A stretch of 14,715 bases of DNA from Planctomycetota bacterium (GTDB lineage: Bacteria; Planctomycetota; Planctomycetia; Pirellulales; Lacipirellulaceae). Below, in pieces: positions 1-6,767 of the stretch; the first letter of the stretch is position 1; the number at the start of each line of letters is the position of its first letter. The notes below the pieces were generated by a model. The model was not told where the DNA came from and made no database searches. It saw only the letters and a program-made list of their open reading frames with translations. Both the position numbers and the translations under genes were made by a program. The stretch covers positions 1-14,715 of the forward strand of contig JAJRUA010000094.1 in assembly GCA_024278035.1 (NCBI GenBank), given 5' to 3'.

Positions 1-2
1 CT

Positions 3-119
3 AGCCTGGGCGGCTACGTCTCAACGCTGCGCAAAAACGACCTGAATATCCTCGAAGGAATTCAGTCCGCATGCGACAAATCGCCCATCCTACCAGCGAT
101 AATCAGCGTCGCTGAGTAG
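3..119 (+). CDS. C-terminal tail of a probable transposase (5' end outside window)
   Basis: An open frame enters from the left edge and stops at TAG 117-119, giving 38 residues that begin SLGGYVSTLRKNDLNILEGI. The pattern of Tyr-Val-Ser-Thr-x-Arg-Lys, then a hydrophobic Ile-Leu-Glu, then a short Pro-containing tail resembles the C-terminal end of IS66-type transposases as I remember that family. That is recognition of a short motif, not an alignment. No terminal inverted repeat of an IS could be identified with confidence between the stop and the tRNA promoter. The frame is clean, so this could be the end of an intact element or a remnant. It lies about 95 bp upstream of a tRNA gene. It may also be an unrelated protein. 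Confidence 0.45.
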   Translation, partial: SLGGYVSTLRKNDLNILEGIQSACDKSPILPAIISVAE

Positions 120-171
120 TTACGTCTTATCCACAATTTCGCTTCCCCAAAAAATGCGTCGCTCTCCTCGC

Positions 172-200
172 TGGACACGTACTGCCACGGCACCTAGAAT
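172..200 (+). promoter_or_regulatory. sigma70-type promoter of the tRNA-Ala gene
   Basis: A -35 box TGGACA (172-177, 5 of 6 to consensus) and a -10 box TAGAAT (195-200, 5 of 6) are separated by exactly 17 bp. The -10 box ends 14 bp before the first base of the mature tRNA, leaving room for a short 5' leader. This is the best promoter match in the window, and its position before a stable RNA gene fits. Confidence 0.75.
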
Positions 201-214
201 CGCCACTGTAACAT

Positions 215-287
215 GGGGCGGTAGCTCAGTTGGGAGAGCGCTGCGTTCGCAATGCAGAGGTCGGGAGTTCAAACCTCCTCCGCTCCA
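215..287 (+). tRNA. tRNA-Ala (anticodon CGC)
   Basis: The 73-nt gene folds into a full cloverleaf. The 7-bp acceptor is GGGGCGG with CCGCTCC (one G-U), with discriminator A at 287. The D arm carries GGTAGCTCAGTTGGGAGAGC. The anticodon stem ctgcg/tgcag encloses loop TTCGCAA, so the anticodon is CGC, reading GCG (Ala). The T arm is gggag-TTCAAAC-ctcct. The 3' CCA is not encoded, as CTG follows, so it must be added after transcription. It is driven by the promoter at 172-200. I see no clear terminator directly downstream. Confidence 0.96.
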
Positions 288-442
288 CTGTTGAAAGGTT
301 GGACTGGTGTTGGAAGATTGGACAGAGTTGATCGGGAGACAGAGCTGACCGGAAAAGGTACCTCCTGCCGATACCCTCTCTTACATCTTGTGATCCTGCC
401 CAGCTTAGAGTCATTCCTATATCTCTAAGAACGGAGTCGAAG

Positions 443-853
443 ATGCCTATCGCTTGTGGAATCACCCTCGAACAGGCCCAAGTGGCCGTAGCAGCAGCCC
501 TTCAGAAATCGAGCGACATCGGCGTGCTGATGAATATCGCCGTGGTCGATGCCGGAGGCAATCTGACGGCGTTCGCTCGTGGGGACGGGGCGTGGATGGG
601 TTCAATCGATATCTCGATCAAAAAAGCCCGCACGGCTCGTATGTTTGACATGCCGACGGGCGCCATCGGCGGCCTTTCCCAACCGGGCGGCCCGCTCTAC
701 GGCATAGAGCACTCGAACGGCGGCCTCATCACCTTCCCCGGTGGCGTGCCAATCAAAGATAGCTCGGGCGAAGTGATCGGAGCGATCGGTGTCTCGGGCG
801 ACTCGGTAGAGAACGACCACACCGTCGCCGAAGCAGGTGCGTCAGCCGTTTGA
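443..853 (+). CDS. GlcG/HbpS-like (DUF336) heme-binding-type protein
   Basis: This 136-aa protein has the hallmarks of the GlcG/HbpS family: an N-terminal helix ([17 protein letters not shown], 7-23), a strand with [18 protein letters not shown] (34-51), a helix rich in Ala/Lys/Arg ([12 protein letters not shown], 54-65), a Gly/Pro loop, then [13 protein letters not shown] (93-105) and the C-terminal [11 protein letters not shown] (109-119). The length is normal for a one-domain member. Some family members bind heme or corrinoids or act as sensors; others sit in glycolate or propanediol operons. No such partner is present here, so the role is unknown. There is no signal peptide, so a cytoplasmic location is likely. 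The ATG at 443 is preceded by a GGAG SD at a good distance. The gene converges with ybaB on the other strand. Confidence 0.85.
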   Translation: MPIACGITLEQAQVAVAAALQKSSDIGVLMNIAVVDAGGNLTAFARGDGAWMGSIDISIKKARTARMFDMPTGAIGGLSQPGGPLYGIEHSNGGLITFPGGVPIKDSSGEVIGAIGVSGDSVENDHTVAEAGASAV

Positions 854-955
854 TCTGGCCACGATTACGTGGGGGCAGAACGATCGCTTGGGGGGGTGCC
901 CTTGAATCGCGTAAGGCGAGCGTGCCGAGCTTTCTCCGGTCGGTCGTCAGAAAGA

Positions 956-1312
956 CTAGCTGGCGCCGCCGGTGAACTTTTGTAGGGCTTCGCCTAGGCC
1001 GGGCAGGTTCATATCGCCGGTCGCTTCCTGAAGGGCTTCGGCATGCAGCTCTTTGGCCTTCTGGTTGGCGTCGTTGATGGCCGCTGGGAGAAGGTCTTCG
1101 ATCATCTCACGGTCTTGCTTTTCGATGAGCGTCGGATCAATCCGCACCGCAAGCACTTCGGATAGGCCGTTGGCATCGACTTCAACAAGCCCAGCACCTG
1201 CCGCACCGGTCACCTTCTTCGTTTTGAGCGTCTCTTGGATGCCCTGCATCTTGGCGCTCATCTCTTGCGCCTGCTGCATCATTTGTCCGAGATTGCCGAG
1301 TCCTTTGAGCAC
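956..1312 (-). CDS. ybaB: YbaB/EbfC family nucleoid-associated protein
   Basis: This is a 118-aa DNA-binding protein of the YbaB/EbfC family, which forms dimers and coats the nucleoid. The signature is complete: LKGLGNLGQMMQQAQEMSAK at the N-terminus, a central VTGAAGAGLVEVDANG hairpin, the strand EVLAVRIDPTLI, the helix REMIEDLLPAAINDANQKAK, and a C-terminal Met/Pro/Gly tail. An upstream ATG at 1381 would add 23 Pro/Lys-rich residues with no family counterpart. I prefer GTG at 1312-1310, because AAGGAA lies 5 bases before it and the product then begins exactly where family members do. In many bacteria ybaB lies between dnaX and recR. Neither is visible here, so the gene has been separated from its usual neighbours. 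Confidence 0.92.
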   Translation of the reverse strand: MLKGLGNLGQMMQQAQEMSAKMQGIQETLKTKKVTGAAGAGLVEVDANGLSEVLAVRIDPTLIEKQDREMIEDLLPAAINDANQKAKELHAEALQEATGDMNLPGLGEALQKFTGGAS

Positions 1313-1419
1313 GATATTTCCTTGTTTTTTCTGGGGAAGGGGCGTACGTTGTTTGGAAGGGAAAGGAAAAGGGGGAAGCATGAATCGCCTAAGGAAGCAA
1401 CTTCCCTCCTCCCTTTTAC

Positions 1420-1623
1420 GCTGCTATGCGGCATCGTCGTCTGATTTTTCTTCAAAAGCTGGCAGACCTGTTCGGCTCCGATCGAACCACCGTTGATCAC
1501 CGTGATCATCTTGGCAAAGTGAGAGCTGATCGCCTGCTGAGCTTCAGCAATCGTGTGGGGCGGGTGGAGATGCTCGAAAGACAACGCATCGACTTGCTCG
1601 TCCGTGAATTCGATCGAAAGCAT
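1420..1623 (-). pseudogene. Degenerate HTH/transposase-like N-terminal fragment
   Basis: Reading leftwards from ATG 1623-1621, the frame encodes MLSIEFTDEQVDALSFEHL, then HPPHTIAEAQQ and a helical segment ending near EQVCQLLKKN. It stays open to 1279, but after about 1435 the residues (PHSSVKGRREVASLGDSCF and on) look like translated leader DNA and overlap ybaB in another frame. The order 'acidic strand, E/L-rich helix, HP motif, HTH-like helices' resembles the N-terminus of IS630-type transposase or orfA proteins common in planctomycetes. The match is weak and from memory. I read it as a truncated relic inserted just upstream of ybaB. A real small protein from 1623 to 1279 is possible. Confidence 0.35.
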
Positions 1624-1665
1624 CCGGAACACTCGCGTTGAATAATCGCTCCCCTGCAGAAACAT

Positions 1666-2160
1666 ACCTTAACAGTGATTAGCGATTTTGTTCAAGTTCG
1701 ATCCGGGAAAAGGGGAAAAGGTATGAAGAGTATACCGAAAAAAGTGATCCGCTCATGGACGCTAATGTTGCTGCACGCACCAGCAAATTTGCTCTCAGCA
1801 TCCCCCTCATCGGTCGGCTAAACCGGGCCTTCCGAAGTCTGAGGTTTTCTTGAAGCGAGCCTCGATCCTGGCCAGTTTTTCAAGCTAGAATCGGATAATC
1901 GCCTGCGGTTCAGGCGGCTGACGATCGATCATTTCCTCGGTCAAGTCAGCGACATGCCCCCGCCTATCGCGGAAAAGTCGCCGTACGACCACACCGACAT
2001 CATCACCGAGTGTGAACGGTTACAATCTCCACCTTTCTTGTGTTAGCGTTTCTTAGCGGTTCTCTTCCTTTTTTTCTTTGTGCCCTTCGTGGCTTTGTGG
2101 TTCCATCCTTTCGTGGTTCCATCGTGGTTCCTCCTTTTTTAACGCTAGCGTCTCCCCCCA
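1666..2160. other. Gene-poor region with a possible decayed ORF
   Basis: No convincing gene lies here. On the + strand the frame from 1843 to TAG 2044-2046 is open for 67 codons. It reads like protein (FFKLESDNRLRF, then LTIDHFLGQV, then AEKSPYDHTDIITECERL), but it has no start codon near its beginning and follows an in-frame TGA at 1840-1842. It may be the 3' remnant of a lost gene; I do not recognise the family. 2050-2150 is T-rich on the + strand and contains short repeats. Confidence 0.4.
2090..2134. repeat. Short tandem-like repeats of GTGGTTCC
   Basis: Three copies of GTGGTTCC(A/T) occur at 2097-2107, 2113-2123 and 2124-2134, after the related GTGCCCTTCGTGGCTTTGTG. The first two agree over 11 bp (GTGGTTCCATC). 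The third differs at two positions. Such TTTGTGG/TTCGTGG-type strings lie in the intergenic DNA of several planctomycete genomes, as far as I recall. Function unknown. Confidence 0.5.
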
Positions 2161-2162
2161 CA

Positions 2163-2196
2163 AAAAAGCCACGGCCCAAACAGGCCGTGGCTTTTT
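2163..2196 (-). terminator. Bidirectional rho-independent terminator
   Basis: The 9-bp perfect GC-rich stem GCCACGGCC (2168-2176) and GGCCGTGGC (2183-2191) encloses the loop CAAACA. It is flanked by A runs on the left and T runs on the right, so it works in both directions. It lies about 25 bp past the stop of the minus-strand gene at 2222-2599, so that gene is the likely user. No + strand gene ends close upstream. Confidence 0.88.
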
Positions 2197-2221
2197 GAAT
2201 TCGTGTTTCTGTTACGTAGCT

Positions 2222-2599
2222 TTAACTGAGCTTTCCGAGCGCCTTGATGATGGCCTCAGCTTTATCGAGACCGCCAACCTTCTCGGAAAAATCACGAGCT
2301 TGAAGTAGAGCGCTCAGGCTGACCTTGTCGTTAGCCGCAGCATTAGCGGCGGGACGACCTGCTTTGCGAACAGAACCGACGGGACGCCCCGGTCTTCTGC
2401 CAGGTTTCCGGCGAGCCTTTGGTTTCCTGCCAAGCATGGCACCCTTTACGTTGCTAACCAAAGCGGGCGCAACTGAGATGCCCTTCTTCTTTAGTTCTTT
2501 GCAAATTTCAGTCGGTCCCGCTTCGGGATGGGCCTTCGCGTATTCGCGTATAGCAGCACTTTTGTTAGGTCCCGATTTCTTCTTTCTTTTTTTTGCCAT
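2222..2599 (-). CDS. Small Lys/Arg-rich DNA-binding-like protein with AT-hook-like GRP motifs
   Basis: This 125-aa protein has three parts. Residues 1-55 (a Lys-rich start, then NKSAAIREYAKAHPEAGPTE and LKKKGISVAPALVSNVK) form a compact helical domain resembling a helix-turn-helix that counts from 'SAAIREY' to 'LVSNVK'. Residues 57-84 are a basic linker rich in Arg, Lys, Pro and Gly with RRPGRPVGS (68-76) and KAGRPA (79-84), similar to AT-hook cores. Residues 93-125 (SLSALLQARDFSEKVGGLD, then KAEAIIKALGKL) form a short C-terminal helical pair. I know such proteins as recurrent hypotheticals in planctomycetes. DNA binding is inferred from composition. CAGGA (2613-2609) is a clear SD 9 bases before ATG, and a strong terminator follows, so it is a single-gene transcript. 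Confidence 0.8.
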   Translation of the reverse strand: MAKKRKKKSGPNKSAAIREYAKAHPEAGPTEICKELKKKGISVAPALVSNVKGAMLGRKPKARRKPGRRPGRPVGSVRKAGRPAANAAANDKVSLSALLQARDFSEKVGGLDKAEAIIKALGKLS

Positions 2600-2938
2600 A
2601 ATATAAAATCCTGTAGGGTCTCACGTCCTATTGGGTTGCGTGGAACGAGCTGTCACGTCAGCTTCGTCGAATGGGAATATCGTTTCAGCCCGATTTCAGA
2701 CTTCAGACAGGCCTGTATAATCGATGGCGATATCACACTGGGGGATTCACGCTGAATTGTCCCTTAGTCAGCAAAGTTTACCACCCCCTTTTGCTCGGTT
2801 TATCTAATTTATTACAATTTGTCCCGCCACCCAATATTTTGCTAGACTAATCAAGGGATTCCCCGAACGACGTGGTAAAGTCTGGCCTGATTCTAAAACA
2901 GTGGTTATTTATTTTATTATTACGGAGTGTATAGGAAA
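2600..2938. other. Divergent intergenic region between 2599(-) and 2939(+)
   Basis: No gene was found. The region should hold promoters for both flanking genes. On the + strand TTGCTC (2791-2796) and TACAAT (2813-2818), 16 bp apart, form a weak candidate (3 of 6 and 5 of 6). A second weak pair is TTGTCC with TAGACT near 2820-2850. 2750-2930 is clearly more AT-rich than the rest of the window. Confidence 0.35.
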
Positions 2939-3190
2939 ATGGCATGGTTATTTGAACGGACCGTTGAGGCGGCGGCGTGGGTGGCATTGCTTGTCGCCTG
3001 GGGGTCTTTTGCCTTTGCCCTTTATTGGTTTTATCTCTTTCTAGCCACAGCCGGCACCCAGCCCGATTACGAATTATTGCGAGACTCGGCTAAGGGGTTC
3101 GGCGCATTCATTGGTTTTGCGCTGGCGCTTGGCGGTTTAGCGTGCGTCGATCGATTCCTCTTCGACGCCGAGGACTCGCCAGCCGAATAA
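2939..3190 (+). CDS. Small two-helix membrane protein of unknown function
   Basis: From ATG 2939 the product is 83 aa. It has two hydrophobic segments: AAAWVALLVAWGSFAFALYW followed by FYLFLA (near residues 11-37), and FGAFIGFALALGGLACV (near 54-70). Between them is a short polar loop (TQPDYELLRDSAKG), and the protein ends with an acidic tail (DRFLFDAEDSPAE). It probably sits in the inner membrane with both ends on the same side. An upstream GTG at 2927 would add four residues, but it overlaps the GGAG that serves ATG 2939, so ATG is preferred. I do not recognise the family. Both the Trp-rich first helix and the acidic tail are typical of small planctomycete membrane proteins with no known role. 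Confidence 0.6.
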   Translation: MAWLFERTVEAAAWVALLVAWGSFAFALYWFYLFLATAGTQPDYELLRDSAKGFGAFIGFALALGGLACVDRFLFDAEDSPAE

Positions 3191-3545
3191 TCCTCAACTT
3201 CCATAATCTATGGACTTCGACTTACGGCCAGTCTGCTCGACGAGGCGGACTACATCCTCTGACGCGACGACTACGCGGCGGCAAGCGTCTCCGTGTCCGA
3301 GCCAAGCTCGATGTTGTGTTTTTGGAATGACCACCCGAATGTGGCTAAATCAACGGGCGGTTAGGGGTTCTATTGGGTCCTATGGATGCATCTTGTATAG
3401 GTTCGGGGATAGGCTCTTAACCCTGTTCCCTGTTAAATGTGGGGCAGGCGCGGAAGGATAAGGGCTCCCAGGGTCGAGGACGACTTGGCTCACGCGCCGA
3501 GAACGTCCCGGTTCACACGTATCACTTCTCTCCCTCCATCTTCCA
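3191..3545. other. 355-bp intergenic region, nothing recognised
   Basis: I see no supported gene, clear terminator or repeat here. Short overlapping frames exist on both strands but none has a plausible start, SD or protein-like composition. The last 20 bases before 3546 are nearly all C/T and precede the methyltransferase start. Confidence 0.5.
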
Positions 3546-4175
3546 ATGCGACTTACGACCGTACCACTAGAGATTGTGCCGTCCACCTTGCCGGACAAGG
3601 TGCGCGCTCTTTTGGATGACGCCGACGCGCGGATCGAACGGTTCTATCACGATCGGCGTGATAATCCGGTGCCGGCGTTTGTGCCGTGTGACTTTGTTTT
3701 GGCGTACCATGCCTTGCAACAGATCGTGGCCCAAAACTTGGCGGCAGGTGGCAAGCTTGTTGAATGGGGGAGCGGCGTTGGTACCGTGACTTGCCTCGCC
3801 AGCTTAGCCGGCTTTGATGCGATTGGAATCGAAATCGAAGACGATTTGGTCGATATTGCCGAAGCACTGGCCGAAGACCATGGCATGGAAGTTGAGTTCA
3901 CACGTGGCAGCTTTGTTCCCGAAGGAGGCGACGACTGGCTCGACGCCCACGCCCACGAACTGGCTCGCGAAGTGACTTGGCTCCGGAGCGATGGGGAAGA
4001 TGCTTATGAGCTGCTGGGGCTCGATCCCGACGATTTTGATGTCGTGTTTGCCTACCCTTGGCCGGGGGAGGAAGGAGTCGTCTTCGATCTGTTCGCCGAG
4101 TACGCTGGCATTGGTTCGCTGCTATTGACCCACCATGGCCTTGAGGGAATGCGGTTACAACGTAAAGTTCACTAA
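3546..4175 (+). CDS. Class I SAM-dependent methyltransferase-like protein
   Basis: This 209-aa protein has a recognisable Rossmann-type methyltransferase core. Motif I is LVEWGSGVGTVTCLASLAGF (71-90, with Glu-Trp-Gly-Ser-Gly-Val-Gly binding SAM). The acidic end of strand 2 is GIEIEDD (94-100, a Glu that should hold the ribose hydroxyls). Motif IV is DVVFAYPWPGEE (165-176), and strand 5 is GSLLLTHHG. Residues 1-50 form a helical cap. The substrate cannot be read from sequence. The gene ends 3 bp before the UbiD-family gene, so the two are probably co-translated, and the substrate may belong to the same quinone-like pathway. There is no SD. A C/T-rich tract precedes ATG 3546. Confidence 0.75.
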   Translation: MRLTTVPLEIVPSTLPDKVRALLDDADARIERFYHDRRDNPVPAFVPCDFVLAYHALQQIVAQNLAAGGKLVEWGSGVGTVTCLASLAGFDAIGIEIEDDLVDIAEALAEDHGMEVEFTRGSFVPEGGDDWLDAHAHELAREVTWLRSDGEDAYELLGLDPDDFDVVFAYPWPGEEGVVFDLFAEYAGIGSLLLTHHGLEGMRLQRKVH

Positions 4176-4178
4176 AAA

Positions 4179-6140
4179 ATGGGTTATCGCTCCTTACAGC
4201 ATTGCGTTGCCGACCTCGAACGTCACGGGCATCTTCGGCGTATCGACGCGCCCATCGATGCCTACTTGGAAGCGGCGGCCATTCATCGCCGAGTTTATGC
4301 AGCGGGGGGCCCGGCGCTGTTGCTGACGAACGTCATCGGCTGTCGCTGGCCCATGGTGAGCAATCTGTTTGGAACGCTCGAGCGTTCCCGGTTTTTGTTC
4401 CGCGATACGTATGAAGCGGTCCAGCGGCTGATTGAGCTAAAGATCGCCCCGATGCGAGCGTTCCAATCACCGCAACGGTACACTTCGGTACCGTTCTCTG
4501 CCTTGCGGACACTCCCTAGGTCCGTCCGTACGGGGCCCGTCATGGCGAACGAGACGCTTCTCTCCGCCTTGCCCAACCAGGTTAGTTGGCCACGTGACGG
4601 CGGTCCGTTCATCTCCTTGCCGCAAGTTTATACCGAAGACCCGCTCACACCAGGACTGCGGAAATCGAATCTCGGCATGTACCGCATCCAGCTTGCGGGG
4701 AACGAGTACGAGCGAGACGCAGAAGTCGGCTTGCACTATCAATTGCACCGATCGATTGGCGTCCATCAAGCGGCAGCGATGCGCACCGGTCAGCCATTTC
4801 AAGTCAACGTTTTTGTCGGTGGGACGCCCGCAATGAATCTTGCTGCTGTGATGCCGTTGCCTGAGGGGATGAGCGAACTCACATTCGCTGGGGCATTGGG
4901 CGGACGCCGCGTTCACATGGTGAAACGCTCAGGAAAATTACCCGTTTATGCCGACGCGGACTTTGCTCTTTGCGGCACTGTTGTCGATGAGGCGATGAAG
5001 CCGGAAGGCCCCTTCGGCGATCACCTCGGCTACTATTCACTACAGCATTCGTTTCCGGTGTTGAGGGTCGAAAAAGTCTATCACCGCGACGGAGCGATTT
5101 GGCCGTTTACGGTCGTAGGGCGACCGCCACAAGAAGATACGGCTTTCGGCGCGCTGATCCATGACCTAACAGGTCCCATCATTCCGAGTGTCTTGCCGGG
5201 CGTTGTGGGCGTGAACGCCGTTGATGCCGCAGGGGTCCATCCGCTTCTCCTGGCGATTGGCAGCGAGCGTTACATGCCCTTTATGAAGGAGCAAGGTTCA
5301 CAAGGGCGGGGTCCACAAGAGATTCTCACCCAGGCGAACGCGATTCTTGGACAAGGGCAACTTTCGCTTGCCAAGTTTCTTTTTATTGCCGATGTCGGTT
5401 CTTGGCCCAGCCCAGCCGCTGCCGAAAAGGATTTGCAAGCGATTCGCCCGATGTTGGAACACGTGCTCCGCCGTGCCGACTGGACGCGCGACTTGCATTT
5501 CCAAACGCAAACGACGATCGACACGCTTGACTATTCTGGCAGTGGCCTCAACGCAGGCTCAAAACTCGTGGTCGCCGCCGCAGGGCCAGCACGCTTTGAA
5601 CTTGCTACCGAATTACCTGCGAACCTCAATCTGCCGGACGGTTTTACCGATCCACAAGTTGTGATGCCGGGCGTTGTTGCCGTACGCGGTCCTCAGTTGC
5701 CTTTGCCGTCGTTCGATTACGATGCGGTCCGCCGTGGTGAAAAAAGTGGCGAACAGATCGAATCGCAAGGCCTTGCTCAATCCGAGTCCGTCGCTGCCGT
5801 CGATCTTCGGCGATTTTGCGATAACTTGTCGCTCGACCATCCGCTCAATGGTTTTCGCTTGATCGTGGTGGTCGATGAGCCAGCGTTTGTTGCCGCCAAG
5901 TCGGGACGTGAAGGCATCGGCAATTTTCTTTGGACCACTTTTACGCGTGCCAACCCGGCAGCGGACGTGGGGGGCATCGGATCGTTCACCTTAGAGAAAC
6001 ATTGGGGCTGTCGCGGAGCGCTGGTGATCGACGCCCGCATCAAGCCCCACCATGCACCGGTACTGGAAGAAGACCCCGAAGTGACGGCAAAAATCGAGGC
6101 GATGGCGGCGGAAGGGGGGCCCTTGGCAGGATTGTTTTAG
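4179..6140 (+). CDS. UbiD-family (prenylated-FMN-type) decarboxylase
   Basis: This 653-aa protein is a UbiD-like decarboxylase. Conserved blocks in order: KSNLGMYRIQL (162-172), the metal/prFMN region; GGRRVHMVKRSGKLPVYADA (241-260); the family signature PEGPFGDHLGYYS (275-287) with its conserved Glu; PFTVVGRPPQED (309-320); and the C-terminal WTTFTRANPAADVGG (585-599). E. coli UbiD is about 500 aa. The longer form here fits the menaquinone-biosynthesis branch (the SCO4490-like, futalosine-pathway group). UbiD enzymes need prenylated FMN made by UbiX, which is not in the window. Start ATG 4179 follows the methyltransferase stop by 3 bp with no SD, which suggests translational coupling. A role in quinone side-chain or ring decarboxylation is likely but not proven. 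Confidence 0.88.
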   Translation: MGYRSLQHCVADLERHGHLRRIDAPIDAYLEAAAIHRRVYAAGGPALLLTNVIGCRWPMVSNLFGTLERSRFLFRDTYEAVQRLIELKIAPMRAFQSPQRYTSVPFSALRTLPRSVRTGPVMANETLLSALPNQVSWPRDGGPFISLPQVYTEDPLTPGLRKSNLGMYRIQLAGNEYERDAEVGLHYQLHRSIGVHQAAAMRTGQPFQVNVFVGGTPAMNLAAVMPLPEGMSELTFAGALGGRRVHMVKRSGKLPVYADADFALCGTVVDEAMKPEGPFGDHLGYYSLQHSFPVLRVEKVYHRDGAIWPFTVVGRPPQEDTAFGALIHDLTGPIIPSVLPGVVGVNAVDAAGVHPLLLAIGSERYMPFMKEQGSQGRGPQEILTQANAILGQGQLSLAKFLFIADVGSWPSPAAAEKDLQAIRPMLEHVLRRADWTRDLHFQTQTTIDTLDYSGSGLNAGSKLVVAAAGPARFELATELPANLNLPDGFTDPQVVMPGVVAVRGPQLPLPSFDYDAVRRGEKSGEQIESQGLAQSESVAAVDLRRFCDNLSLDHPLNGFRLIVVVDEPAFVAAKSGREGIGNFLWTTFTRANPAADVGGIGSFTLEKHWGCRGALVIDARIKPHHAPVLEEDPEVTAKIEAMAAEGGPLAGLF

Positions 6141-6148
6141 AAGGGTCC

Positions 6149-6196
6149 TTAGCCCCGGGTCAGTGACCCGGGGCTAAGAACATGACCCTGGGCTAA
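6149..6196. repeat. Perfect 14-bp palindrome plus a third near copy (REP-like)
   Basis: TTAGCCCCGGGTCA (6149-6162) and its exact reverse complement (6164-6177) are separated by a single G. A third copy, TGACCCTGGGCTAA (6183-6196), differs from the right arm at one position and is followed by A's. It lies 9 bp past the UbiD-family stop. It lacks a T run for a standard + strand terminator. I think this type of GGGTCA/TGACCC palindrome recurs in Pirellulales intergenic DNA, but I could not search. Confidence 0.85.
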
Positions 6197-6247
6197 AAAA
6201 GCCGGATGACCTTCTCTCCACTCTCCTTACGCCCTACGCTACCCCGT

Positions 6248-6610
6248 ATGAATGATTGGCTGCCACAATCTTGGTTTGAGGGGATCGAGCGGACTCCCTA
6301 TTTGCTGGAGAATGGCCCCTGGTGGGCGATGATCCTCTGGCTGGCCGCCGTGGGAGGGTGTATCGGCAGCTTCCTCAACGTGGTGGCTCTCCGTGTGCCA
6401 CAGGGGGAAGACATCGTTGTGAAGGGGTCGCGTTGCCCCGTGTGCCTTCATCGGCTCCGCTGGTGGCAAAATCTGCCACTGTTCGGATGGCTCCTCCTGC
6501 GTGGCAAGTGCCATTATTGCCGTGTCCCGATCCCGATCCGCTATTGGCTCTGGGAGCTGGCCTTCGCGGCATTGTTCGTCGGAGCCGGCATTGCATCGCC
6601 GTGGCTCTAA
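6248..6610 (+). CDS. Stand-alone prepilin peptidase N-terminal domain (PilD methylase-like)
   Basis: From ATG 6248 the product is 120 aa and matches only the N-terminal domain of type IV prepilin peptidases: a membrane helix WWAMILWLAAVGGCIGSFLN, then VVALRVPQGE, then CPVC with HRLRWWQNLPLFGWLLLRGK, CHYC and RVPIPIRYWLWELAFAALFV. The two CxxC pairs are the zinc-binding Cys cluster of this domain. The catalytic aspartyl-protease half with its GxGD motif is absent: the frame stops at TAA 6608-6610 and no continuation is seen downstream in any frame. ATG 6206 would add 14 residues, but 6248 follows the C/T-rich leader seen at neighbouring genes. It may be a real single-domain protein or a truncated gene. 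Confidence 0.78.
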   Translation: MNDWLPQSWFEGIERTPYLLENGPWWAMILWLAAVGGCIGSFLNVVALRVPQGEDIVVKGSRCPVCLHRLRWWQNLPLFGWLLLRGKCHYCRVPIPIRYWLWELAFAALFVGAGIASPWL

Positions 6611-6767
6611 ACGGGCGAGAGTCCCTTGGCGGGAGGCAAAGGCTGCCGTTGGGGTTTGAGCCTCGGGGCGATACAGTAGAGGGAGCCCTTGCTGCGGGCG
6701 GAGACGCCGCAGATTCCGATGTCCGTTTCTTTTTCCCTGAAACCTTTAGCCTCCCCCCTCTCATCCT

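Noticed and set aside
226..465. Minus-strand 79-aa ORF containing RRRFELPTSALRTQRSPN
   Set aside because: It is antisense to the tRNA-Ala gene. This type of peptide is a well-known artefact of translating the reverse strand of tRNA genes.
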